Source of the DNA: Mesorhabditis belari
Lineage: Eukaryota; Nematoda; Chromadorea; Rhabditida; Rhabditidae
Direction of reading: 5' to 3'
Assembly: GCA_958450365.1 (NCBI GenBank)
Contig: CAUEEP010000886.1
Coordinates: forward strand, 248,001 to 312,000
DNA: 64,000 nt
Below the pieces are notes generated by a model. The model saw only the letters and a program-made list of their open reading frames with translations. It ran no database searches and was not told where the DNA came from. The position numbers and the translations under genes are program-made. Positions 63,301 to 64,000 of this stretch are shown in pieces. Position 1 is the stretch's first letter. Each line of letters starts with the position of its first letter.

Positions 63301-64000
63301 TTGGCTTCCTCAGCCTGCTTCTTGGCCTCCTCTTCGGCTACTGCCTTTGCTTCTTCTTCAGCCTTCTTCTTTGCAGCTTCTTCGTCGGTTTTCTTGGTTT
63401 TGTCAGCTTTCTTTTTCTCGGCTTCAGATTTCTTGGCTTCCTCAGCCTGCTTCTTGGCCTCCTCAGCCTGCTTCTTAGCCTCCTCAGCCTGCTTCTTAGC
63501 CTCCTGATCGGCTACTGCCTTTGCTTCTTCTTCAGCCTTCTTCTTTGCAGCTTCTTCCTCGGTTTTCTTGGTTTTGTCACCTTTCTTTTTCTCGGCTTCA
63601 GATTCTTTGGCTTCCTCAGCCTGCTTCTTGGCCTCCTCAACGGCTACGTCCTTTGCTTCTTCTTCAGCCTTCTTCTTTGCAGCTTCTGCGTCGGTCTTCT
63701 TGGTTTCGTCAGCCTTCTTTTTCTCGGCTTCAGATTTCTTGGCATCCTCAGCCTGCTTCTTGGCCTCCTCTTCGGCTACTGCCTTTGCTTCTTCTTCAGC
63801 CTTCTTCTTTGCAGCTTCTGCGTCGGTCTTCTTGGTTTCGTCAGCCTTCTTTTTCTCGGCTTCAGATTTCTTGGCATCCTCAGCCTGCTTCTTGGCTTCC
63901 TCAGCCTGCTTCTTGGCCTCCTCTTCGGCTACTGCCTTTGCTTCTTCTTCAGCCTTCTTCTTTGCAGCTTCTTCGTCGGTTTTCTTGGTTTTGTCAGCTT
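3273..64000 (-). CDS. ttn-1: Titin-like giant muscle protein (TTN-1 family), partial at both ends, 40 exons in this window
   Basis: Seen: 40 minus-strand exons joined by GT-AG introns, all compatible in codon phase, encode a mix of Ig (I-set) domains, FN3 domains and very long Lys/Glu/Ala-rich repeats. Known: nematode TTN-1 combines many Ig domains, some FN3 domains, long charged or coiled-coil repeat regions and a C-terminal kinase, and acts as an elastic scaffold in the muscle sarcomere. Inference: this is the TTN-1 orthologue. UNC-22 (twitchin) is dominated by FN3/Ig without such arrays, and UNC-89 has a different plan (SH3-DH-PH and KSP repeats), so both fit worse. Neither the start codon nor the kinase is in the window. 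The frame is locally interrupted in several repeat stretches and at 10184-10186, probably by assembly errors. Exons are listed separately below. Confidence 0.82.
3444..3512 (-). CDS. ttn-1: ttn-1 exon 39: Ig, last part
   Basis: 69 nt, 23 codons. Encodes [19 protein letters not shown], strand F-G of Ig with Ile-Lys in place of the usual Tyr-x-Cys. Phase 0 on both sides. Confidence 0.82.
3576..3629. repeat. Perfect 25-bp hairpin in an intron
   Basis: Arms AAATATTCCATTGTGATAAA.. and exact complement separated by a GAGT loop, in the intron between exons 38 and 39. Just before it, TTAGCTGATA is repeated four times (3530-3575). Confidence 0.85.
3657..3755 (-). CDS. ttn-1: ttn-1 exon 38: Ig, middle part
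   Basis: 99 nt. Encodes [20 protein letters not shown] and [13 protein letters not shown]. Joins exon 37 across the intron that carries the mariner insertion. Confidence 0.84.
3816..4379 (+). mobile_element. Internally deleted mariner element
   Basis: 564 bp with inverted ends of about 30 bp (TTAGGTGTGTGAAAAAGTAA) and TA at 3814-3815 and 4380-4381. It lies in the intron between exons 37 and 38, opposite to the gene. Confidence 0.9.
3988..4305 (+). pseudogene. mariner transposase remnant
   Basis: The 3' part of a mariner transposase is readable: NDNARPHVS (second catalytic Asp), then [16 protein letters not shown] (third Asp of the DD34D triad), to a stop at 4303-4305. Just upstream, in another frame, [10 protein letters not shown] matches the segment that normally lies about 80-100 residues earlier. 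The first catalytic Asp and everything between are deleted, as is most of the N-terminal DNA-binding region. Inactive. Confidence 0.85.
4472..4602 (-). CDS. ttn-1: ttn-1 exon 37: first half of Ig
   Basis: 131 nt. Encodes [20 protein letters not shown] and [14 protein letters not shown], with the core Trp. Donor GTGAGT. Confidence 0.87.
4797..4877 (-). CDS. ttn-1: ttn-1 exon 36: short charged linker
   Basis: 81 nt. Encodes [20 protein letters not shown] and KVDKAA. Donor is GTACAA, weaker than its neighbours. Phase 2 in and 1 out fits exons 35 and 37. Confidence 0.78.
4947..5042 (-). CDS. ttn-1: ttn-1 exon 35: second FN3, last part
   Basis: 96 nt. Encodes [20 protein letters not shown] and [11 protein letters not shown], strands F-G. 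The preceding intron carries two simple repeats. Confidence 0.86.
5211..5296. repeat. (GAA)n/(CCAGAA)n microsatellite
   Basis: Runs of GAAGAAGAA punctuated by CCAGAA, in the intron between exons 34 and 35. Confidence 0.85.
5341..5391. repeat. 9-bp tandem repeat ACCTTTAAA
   Basis: Five copies, with AGCCTTTAA variants, in the intron between exons 34 and 35, just beyond the donor of exon 34. Confidence 0.8.
5403..5484 (-). CDS. ttn-1: ttn-1 exon 34: second FN3, middle part
   Basis: 82 nt. Encodes [20 protein letters not shown] and TAEGLKK. Contains the conserved Trp of strand C' and the LKxG-like turn. Donor GTGAGT. Confidence 0.84.
5542..5660 (-). CDS. ttn-1: ttn-1 exon 33: second FN3, first part
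   Basis: 119 nt. Encodes [20 protein letters not shown] and [19 protein letters not shown]. Strands A-C of FN3; the usual DGG turn is shortened. Confidence 0.85.
5772..5867 (-). CDS. ttn-1: ttn-1 exon 32: FN3, last part
   Basis: 96 nt. Encodes [20 protein letters not shown] and ends KLPKKS. The YxFRhxAxNxxGxG motif identifies strands F-G. Confidence 0.86.
5967..6080 (-). CDS. ttn-1: ttn-1 exon 31: FN3, middle part
   Basis: 114 nt. Encodes [20 protein letters not shown] and [13 protein letters not shown], the C-E strands of the FN3 started in exon 30. Donor GTTAGT. Confidence 0.85.
6120..6209 (-). CDS. ttn-1: ttn-1 exon 30: FN3, first part
   Basis: 90 nt. Encodes [20 protein letters not shown] and LSWNPPQND; continues as [18 protein letters not shown] in exon 31. 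Donor GTTTGA. Confidence 0.86.
6234..6306. repeat. 10-bp tandem repeat TTGTCTAGAA
   Basis: Seven imperfect copies in the intron between exons 29 and 30. Confidence 0.8.
6363..6480 (-). CDS. ttn-1: ttn-1 exon 29: second half of Ig
   Basis: 118 nt. Encodes [20 protein letters not shown] and [19 protein letters not shown]. Strand F Cys is replaced by Leu (TYVLLAKN). Leads into FN3 in exon 30. Confidence 0.86.
6521..6681 (-). CDS. ttn-1: ttn-1 exon 28: first half of Ig
   Basis: 161 nt. Encodes [20 protein letters not shown] and [19 protein letters not shown], with the core Trp. Joins exon 29 in phase 0. Confidence 0.86.
6774..6864 (-). CDS. ttn-1: ttn-1 exon 27: second half of Ig
   Basis: 91 nt. 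Encodes [20 protein letters not shown] and [10 protein letters not shown], completing the Ig opened at the end of exon 26; strand F Cys is present. Confidence 0.85.
6904..10954 (-). CDS. ttn-1: ttn-1 exon 26: FN3 x3, Ig x4, FN3 x2, charged linker, half Ig
   Basis: 4051 nt. Order: end of FN3 to 10808; FN3 10807-10510 ([20 protein letters not shown]); FN3 10509-10230 ([19 protein letters not shown]); Ig 10230-9955 ([21 protein letters not shown]); Ig 9955-9672 ([21 protein letters not shown]); Ig 9672-9392 ([11 protein letters not shown]); Ig 9392-9113, no core Trp; FN3 9113-8820 ([20 protein letters not shown]); FN3 8790-8500 ([18 protein letters not shown]); Lys/Glu linker 8500-7065 with six [12 protein letters not shown] repeats near 7550-7640; start of an Ig ([13 protein letters not shown]). 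One extra G in the run at 10184-10186 breaks the frame inside the first Ig; without it the exon is 4050 nt and phase-consistent with both neighbours. Confidence 0.87.
7545..7650 (-). repeat. 18-bp micro-array encoding [12 protein letters not shown]
   Basis: Six consecutive copies of an 18-bp block (CTTTCTTTACTTCTTCAG type on the plus strand) inside the charged linker of exon 26; the same hexad as the variable module in array P1. Confidence 0.85.
10184..10186 (-). other. ttn-1: Single-base frameshift inside an Ig codon run
   Basis: A CCC run (GGG on the coding strand) has one base too many. Upstream frame ends KDVTVPRKG then stop; removing one G gives [19 protein letters not shown], a standard Ig B-C region. 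Exon 26 then has 1350 whole codons, matching neighbour phases. Either an assembly error or a recent mutation. Confidence 0.85.
11041..11117 (-). other. tRNA-like sequence (pseudo-tRNA or tRNA-derived repeat)
   Basis: On the minus strand it has a D-arm-like box (TGGCCGAGTGGCTAGCTC) and a T-arm-like box (AGGGTTCGAATCC) at about the right spacing, as in Pol III A and B boxes of Ser/Leu-type tRNAs. The presumed acceptor strands do not pair and no convincing anticodon stem forms, so a working tRNA is unlikely. Confidence 0.45.
11221..11295 (+). other. tRNA-like sequence, inverted partner
   Basis: Plus strand: ATGACCGAGTGGTTAGCCC and AGGGCTCGAATCCGCG, about 75% similar to the minus-strand copy at 11041. 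CACGC/GCGTG can pair at the ends, but the remaining stems are poor. Confidence 0.4.
11420..11577 (-). CDS. ttn-1: ttn-1 exon 25: first half of FN3
   Basis: 158 nt. Encodes [40 protein letters not shown] and FHSVGQ, the A-C' strands with the WxPPxxDGGxxIxxYxVE signature. Continues in exon 26. Confidence 0.87.
11619..13155 (-). CDS. ttn-1: ttn-1 exon 24: charged linker plus three Ig domains
   Basis: 1537 nt. Linker 13155-12435 ([20 protein letters not shown]; Lys/Glu stretches). Ig 12435-12180 ([30 protein letters not shown], with Cys and Trp). Ig 12180-11900 ([33 protein letters not shown]). Ig 11900-11619 ([40 protein letters not shown]), lacking the core Trp. Each ends at a clean Ig boundary. 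Confidence 0.87.
13341..15845 (-). CDS. ttn-1: ttn-1 exon 23: third Lys/Glu/Ala array
   Basis: 2505 nt, 835 codons, frame intact. Starts [20 protein letters not shown]. The body (about 15400-13800) repeats [18 protein letters not shown] and [15 protein letters not shown] with AEEAKK or ADEAKK modules, clearly homologous to exons 1 and 6 but with more divergent copies, so probably older. Ends with a conserved-looking unique segment ([20 protein letters not shown], then [13 protein letters not shown]) before exon 24. Probably a helical spring. Confidence 0.85.
13800..15420 (-). repeat. Third Lys/Glu/Ala tandem array, diverged copies
   Basis: Coding repeat in exon 23, same ancestral unit as P1 and P2 ([25 protein letters not shown]) but copies differ at many codons. 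Fewer than about 15 units are recognisable. Confidence 0.85.
16002..16042 (-). CDS. ttn-1: ttn-1 exon 22: micro-exon
   Basis: 41 nt, encoding [13 protein letters not shown]. Acceptor ATTTTCAG, donor GTATGA. It links the Ig of exon 21 to the third charged array. Confidence 0.68.
16280..16433 (-). CDS. ttn-1: ttn-1 exon 21: second half of Ig
   Basis: 154 nt. Encodes [20 protein letters not shown] and [15 protein letters not shown], with the strand-F signature DxAxYxCxAxN almost intact. The donor is GTGTGT. Confidence 0.83.
16495..16683 (-). CDS. ttn-1: ttn-1 exon 20: first half of Ig
   Basis: 189 nt, 63 codons. Encodes [20 protein letters not shown] and [20 protein letters not shown]. Typical I-set A-C strands, with Phe-Tyr where Trp is usual. 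Phase 0 on both sides. Confidence 0.83.
16684..17177. other. Intron between exons 19 and 20
   Basis: 494 bp. AT-rich with a short tandem repeat at 16990-17066; nothing else recognised. Confidence 0.7.
16990..17066. repeat. Tandem repeat AGCTCATCGAGCC/AGCTCATTGAA
   Basis: Alternating AGCTCATCGAGC and AGCTCATTGAA blocks, about six in all. Confidence 0.8.
17178..17323 (-). CDS. ttn-1: ttn-1 exon 19: basic linker
   Basis: 146 nt. Encodes [20 protein letters not shown] and ends KKKGKRTKK. Highly basic, no fold recognised; it bridges the Ig of exons 17-18 and that of exons 20-21. Confidence 0.75.
17363..17595 (-). CDS. ttn-1: ttn-1 exon 18: remainder of Ig
   Basis: 233 nt. Encodes [20 protein letters not shown], the hallmark C strand Trp, then LDLSI-like strand and [17 protein letters not shown]. 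Completes the Ig begun in exon 17. Confidence 0.85.
17677..17761 (-). CDS. ttn-1: ttn-1 exon 17: start of next Ig
   Basis: 85 nt. Encodes [20 protein letters not shown] and IMEGETA. Phase 2 at both ends; joins exon 18 as GETARLKGKV. Confidence 0.8.
17809..18007 (-). CDS. ttn-1: ttn-1 exon 16: second half of Ig
   Basis: 199 nt. Encodes [38 protein letters not shown] and [18 protein letters not shown], the D-G strands. The Trp and Cys positions of the core are replaced (Val-Tyr, Met-Ile), as seen in several other Ig domains of this protein. Confidence 0.82.
18048..18181 (-). CDS. ttn-1: ttn-1 exon 15: first half of an Ig domain
   Basis: 134 nt. Encodes [20 protein letters not shown] and [11 protein letters not shown], the A-C strands of an I-set Ig. 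The donor GTGATT cuts at the point where the Ig continues as [11 protein letters not shown] in exon 16. Confidence 0.82.
18230..21281 (-). CDS. ttn-1: ttn-1 exon 14: degenerate Ser/Lys/Glu repeat region
   Basis: 3052 nt, about 1017 residues without Ig or FN3 folds. Diverged repeats of roughly 33-60 residues alternate a basic helix ([32 protein letters not shown]) with an acidic Ser patch ([33 protein letters not shown]). The sequence is unrelated in detail to the Lys/Glu/Ala arrays of exons 1, 6 and 23. The many SxDSEF-type motifs preceded by Arg/Lys could be kinase sites (inference). It ends in a Glu/Lys helix ([31 protein letters not shown]) before the Ig pair of exons 15-18. Confidence 0.82.
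18300..21250 (-). repeat. Degenerate Ser/Lys/Glu protein repeat
   Basis: Alternating basic (KKRxKEPxxSK) and acidic-Ser ([10 protein letters not shown]) segments through exon 14. Divergence is high at DNA level, so it is seen at protein level only. Confidence 0.7.
21345..21556. mobile_element. Foldback element
   Basis: Ends TAATACGTTTTCT and AGAAAACGTATTC are reverse complements. Further in, GCCTATTTTAGAAAATTATC pairs with GATAATTTTCCAAAATGGGC, and CCAATTTTGGT with ACCAAAATTG. About 210 bp, no ORF. Confidence 0.6.
21845..22065. mobile_element. MITE with about 70-bp inverted ends, TA duplication
   Basis: 221 bp. Ends CTGGACAATG and CATTGTCCAG, arms extending through CACTTTCGCGCGTCTGTAAC and its complement. 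TA on both sides (21843-21844, 22066-22067). Tc1/mariner-type by target site. Confidence 0.78.
22118..22184 (-). CDS. ttn-1: ttn-1 exon 13: short basic linker
   Basis: 67 nt, encoding [20 protein letters not shown]. Acceptor TTTTTCAG, donor GTAGGT, phase 0 into exon 14. Confidence 0.65.
22227..22257 (-). CDS. ttn-1: ttn-1 exon 12: micro-exon
   Basis: 31 nt, encoding [10 protein letters not shown] with exon 13. Flanked by TTTTTAG and GTTTCA. Called because it bridges phases of the neighbouring exons. Confidence 0.55.
22298..22336 (-). CDS. ttn-1: ttn-1 exon 11: micro-exon
   Basis: 39 nt, encoding [12 protein letters not shown]. Only one frame is free of stops, and it is the one that joins exons 10 and 12. 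Confidence 0.6.
22547..22585 (-). CDS. ttn-1: ttn-1 exon 10: micro-exon
   Basis: 39 nt, encoding [12 protein letters not shown]. Acceptor AATTTCAG, donor GTATGT, phase-compatible on both sides. Supported by phase and splice sites only. Confidence 0.6.
22586..24320. other. Long intron between exons 9 and 10
   Basis: 1735 bp with no convincing exon. Contains a small inverted repeat (23377-23475), a G-rich stretch (23691-23795, GGGGGGAAAGGCTGGGG type), and a weak tRNA-like D-arm box on the minus strand near 23985-24010. An internal promoter is conceivable but I see no direct sign of one. Confidence 0.6.
23377..23475. repeat. Short inverted repeat of about 99 bp
   Basis: ATTCTCTCTAATAGTAGTGC pairs with GCACTACTATTAGAGAGAAT around a CCCCCTCCTGG-containing centre; the ends read TAC..GTA. 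Possibly a minimal MITE. Confidence 0.65.
24321..24500 (-). CDS. ttn-1: ttn-1 exon 9: acidic linker
   Basis: 180 nt. Starts [17 protein letters not shown], directly continuing the FN3 domain of exon 8, then a strongly acidic helix-like stretch ([18 protein letters not shown]). Joins exon 10 through an Asp codon. Confidence 0.8.
24501..25147. other. Intron between exons 8 and 9
   Basis: 647 bp, mostly the mariner-like element at 24576-24965; no other feature seen. Confidence 0.7.
24576..24965. mobile_element. mariner-like non-autonomous element
   Basis: 390 bp in the intron between exons 8 and 9. Ends CAGGGTGCGTTAAAAGTTCT and, inverted, CAAAATGCGCCAAAAGTTCT, next to TA on both sides (24574-24575, 24966-24967). 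No transposase remains. Confidence 0.75.
25148..25250 (-). CDS. ttn-1: ttn-1 exon 8: second half of FN3
   Basis: 103 nt. Encodes [17 protein letters not shown] and [14 protein letters not shown], the E-G strands typical of FN3 (YxFRhxAxNxxG). The donor GTGAGT joins exon 9 through a Ser codon. Confidence 0.85.
25343..26046 (-). CDS. ttn-1: ttn-1 exon 7: Ig-Ig and first half of an FN3 domain
   Basis: 704 nt. First Ig ([18 protein letters not shown]; Trp in [12 protein letters not shown]); second Ig ([18 protein letters not shown], then [17 protein letters not shown]), again lacking the core Trp; then FN3 strands A-C ([34 protein letters not shown]). The order matches the Ig-Ig-FN3 block at the start of exon 6. 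It joins exon 6 through a Lys codon across a 3.5-kb intron full of transposons. Confidence 0.85.
26128..26864. repeat. Nearly perfect palindrome, arms about 370 bp
   Basis: 26128-26500 and 26505-26864 are reverse complements differing mainly by a few small indels in A or T runs and single bases. The centre lies within family A sequence. Confidence 0.88.
26287..26974. mobile_element. Family A foldback, copy 2, enlarged by an inverted duplication
   Basis: Bounded by an exact 8-bp duplication AAAATTAC (26279-26286 and 26975-26982), with GGGGG and CCCCC at its edges. At 688 bp it is twice the size of copy 1 because 26704-26864 is an inverted copy of the flanking Tc1 end that lies outside the insertion. 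Confidence 0.8.
27113..28204 (+). pseudogene. Broken Tc1-like transposase
   Basis: Conserved DDE parts are readable: GRPRITT linker, [10 protein letters not shown] (first Asp), [10 protein letters not shown] (second Asp), DLNVIENLW (Glu). In-frame stops lie after QQS and in YSN-stop-TIND-stop-ARV, and there is a frame change before 27192. Two in-frame additions relative to the usual Tc1 layout are visible: 9 residues near 27683-27709 and about 15 residues near 27905-27949; without the latter the Asp-Glu spacing is 34. Not functional. Confidence 0.88.
28785..29056 (+). pseudogene. Possible spliced gene fragment between the Tc1 element and the outer end
   Basis: A 65-nt interval 28947-29011 has strong nematode splice signals on the plus strand (AAAAG/GTAAGA and CATTTTTAG/G). 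One reading starts at ATG 28785 and contains [20 protein letters not shown], then [13 protein letters not shown] and a stop. A second frame gives [10 protein letters not shown] then [20 protein letters not shown] and a stop. I recognise neither. It could be a captured host fragment or chance. Confidence 0.3.
29535..38987 (-). CDS. ttn-1: ttn-1 exon 6: Ig-Ig-FN3 followed by the second long Lys/Glu/Ala array
   Basis: 9453 nt, exactly in phase end to end. Order: Ig 38987-38705 (Trp in EEAIWYRND, Cys in GVYHCVV); Ig-like 38705-38445 (no core Trp; [17 protein letters not shown]); FN3 38445-38165 ([37 protein letters not shown]); acidic linker 38165-37650; array about 37650-29860; acidic and Ser-rich tail with [20 protein letters not shown]. 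Array unit is about 50 residues: [34 protein letters not shown], then AEEAKK repeated 1-4 times, then VEDE. Indels at 31059-31141, 33318-33356 and 33850-34445 move 33360-33850 out of frame, but the total cancels. The array is probably a helical spring. Confidence 0.82.
29860..37650 (-). repeat. Tandem array P1 (about 150-bp unit with 18-bp submodules)
   Basis: In-frame coding repeat in exon 6. Unit core on the plus strand is ATCTTCATCGACCTTCTTCT plus GTCTTCTCCGTCTTCTTC; variable blocks are 18-bp GCCTTCTTGGCTTCCTCA. Variant units cluster in blocks that recur, for example the [20 protein letters not shown] form and the [17 protein letters not shown] form. Confidence 0.92.
33850..34445. other. 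Indel-dense stretch in array P1
   Basis: At least a dozen single-base losses and gains relative to the array consensus within 600 bp (for example TTCCCTTC, CTTTTGCGG, GGTCTGTCCG, CTCTGACAGCC). Flanking units are clean. This resembles unpolished long-read consensus and breaks the coding frame locally. Confidence 0.8.
38988..39237. other. Intron between exons 5 and 6
   Basis: 250 bp, AT-rich, with AAAGTGCAAAA repeated twice near 39160-39190. Nothing else recognised. Confidence 0.7.
39238..39421 (-). CDS. ttn-1: ttn-1 exon 5: charged linker
   Basis: 184 nt. Encodes [20 protein letters not shown] and later [19 protein letters not shown]. The donor GTTTGT joins exon 6 with a Glu codon at the junction. 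The segment leads directly into the Ig domain at the top of exon 6. Confidence 0.72.
39462..39633 (-). CDS. ttn-1: ttn-1 exon 4: linker
   Basis: 172 nt. Encodes [20 protein letters not shown] followed by an acidic stretch ([16 protein letters not shown]). Several overlapping AG acceptors lie at 39634-39645; the one ending at 39634 is the choice that joins exon 3 in phase (Ser at the junction). The other choices give a stop or a phase clash. Confidence 0.65.
39634..39972. other. Intron between exons 3 and 4
   Basis: 339 bp, AT-rich; two related ACAGTACATTG/ACGGTACATCG motifs near 39920-39960. No element or exon seen. Confidence 0.65.
39973..40081 (-). CDS. ttn-1: ttn-1 exon 3: acidic linker
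   Basis: 109 nt with GTAATT donor and TTTTAG acceptor. Only one frame is open, and it joins exon 2 (Gly at the junction). It encodes [19 protein letters not shown] and then DFEETEI. No known domain. Confidence 0.7.
40323..40542 (-). CDS. ttn-1: ttn-1 exon 2: acidic then poly-lysine linker
   Basis: 220 nt. The acceptor follows GAAAATCTTTAG and the donor is GTAAGT. Encodes an acidic start ([16 protein letters not shown]), a basic run ([13 protein letters not shown]) and a Ser/Thr-rich end. It follows exon 1 in phase 0 and passes one base to exon 3. No folded domain is recognisable. Confidence 0.75.
40543..41075. other. Intron between exons 1 and 2
   Basis: 533 bp, AT-rich, without recognisable repeats or exons. 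Confidence 0.65.
41076..64000 (-). CDS. ttn-1: ttn-1 exon 1 of window: giant Lys/Glu/Ala repeat exon, open at 64000
   Basis: A single exon of at least 22.9 kb. The basic unit is about 44 residues (132 bp): [17 protein letters not shown], then [13 protein letters not shown], then [14 protein letters not shown]. Its length varies by 7-residue steps ([21 protein letters not shown], present 1-5 times), which keeps heptad register. Expected structure is a long coiled coil or single alpha-helix acting as a spring; this is inference. Six copies of a 113-residue cassette interrupt the array between 48421 and 60781. The downstream end (41570-41076) is unique sequence, containing [20 protein letters not shown] and, close to the donor, [13 protein letters not shown]. 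The frame is unbroken for more than 3,500 codons from 61904 down to about 51440; between 51440 and 42594 seven small indel clusters shift it, with no net frame change overall. The three antisense frames are also largely open, which is a side effect of the repeat. Confidence 0.85.
48421..48760 (-). repeat. Cassette copy i1 in array P2
   Basis: Non-repetitive coding insert of about 113 residues: [84 protein letters not shown]. This copy has NRQEK where most others have NRPEK. It is the most distant copy (5.2 kb from i2). Confidence 0.92.
53655..53993 (-). repeat. Cassette copy i2 in array P2
   Basis: Same cassette; distinguished by [13 protein letters not shown] (a Gln/Ala-Trp variant region) where the others have [13 protein letters not shown]. 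Frame intact. Confidence 0.92.
55525..55863 (-). repeat. Cassette copy i3 in array P2
   Basis: Same cassette, with [10 protein letters not shown]. Nearly identical to i4, including its flanking array units. Confidence 0.92.
57418..57757 (-). repeat. Cassette copy i4 in array P2
   Basis: Same cassette, with [10 protein letters not shown] as in i3. Distance from i3 is about 1.89 kb. Confidence 0.92.
59029..59368 (-). repeat. Cassette copy i5 in array P2
   Basis: Same cassette, with [10 protein letters not shown]. Has a few silent changes (CTCTTCCGGC for CTCTTCAGGC). About 1.61 kb from i4. Confidence 0.92.
60441..60781 (-). repeat. Cassette copy i6 in array P2
   Basis: Same cassette, with NRSEK. 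It is the copy nearest the 5' end of the gene; none is seen from 60785 to 64000. Confidence 0.92.

Larger units (their letters stand above)
41560..64000 (-). repeat. Tandem array P2 (132-bp unit with 21-bp submodules)
   Basis: In-frame coding repeat in exon 1. On the plus strand each unit reads as a pyrimidine-rich block beginning GCCTTCTTCTTTGCAGC and containing GGCTTCAGATTTCTTGGC. Units differ mainly by the number of 21-bp blocks of the type GCCTGCTTCTTGGCCTCCTCA. The array runs off the window end. Confidence 0.92.

Noticed and set aside
41560..64000. CRISPR-like regular repeats
   Set aside because: Units are contiguous, coding and lack unique spacers; the genome is eukaryotic with spliceosomal introns.

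Overview
The window comes from a nematode, most likely a free-living rhabditid. Introns are AT-rich, most acceptors read TTTTCAG or TTTTAG, many introns are 45-70 bases long, and mariner/Tc1-type elements with TA target duplications are frequent. Almost everything coding belongs to ONE gene on the minus strand: a giant titin-like muscle protein, best matched to TTN-1. I placed 40 exons (about 48.1 kb, roughly 16,000 residues). Every junction keeps codon phase. The gene is open at both ends: the N-terminal part lies above 64000, and the C-terminal part, including the kinase expected for TTN-1, lies below 3273.

Layout in transcript order (high to low coordinates). 64000-41076 is a single exon of at least 22.9 kb made of a Lys/Glu/Ala-rich tandem array, with six copies of a 113-residue non-repetitive cassette in its middle. 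40542-39238: four short linker exons. 38987-29535: Ig-Ig-FN3, then a second Lys/Glu/Ala array of about 7.8 kb and an acidic tail. 26046-22118: Ig-Ig-FN3, then acidic and basic micro-exons. 21281-18230: a different, degenerate Ser/Lys/Glu repeat. 18181-16002: three Ig domains. 15845-13341: a third Lys/Glu/Ala array. 13155-6904: three Ig, three FN3, four Ig, two FN3, then a charged linker. 6864-3273: Ig, Ig, FN3, FN3, linker, Ig. The recurring plan is a rigid Ig/FN3 block followed by a long charged spring.

Mobile DNA sits in the introns: an internally deleted mariner, several small TA-flanked inverted-repeat elements, a palindromic family with 8-bp target duplications, and a nested structure at 26069-29440 that contains a broken Tc1-like transposase and a nearly perfect palindrome with arms of about 370 bp. 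Two divergent tRNA-like sequences lie in one intron.

Quality caveat: the repeat exons contain short clusters of small indels (worst at 33850-34445), and there is one extra G at 10184-10186. These interrupt the frame locally, yet phase is preserved across each large exon as a whole. They look like assembly seams, not a dead gene. The array copy number given here should therefore be treated as provisional.
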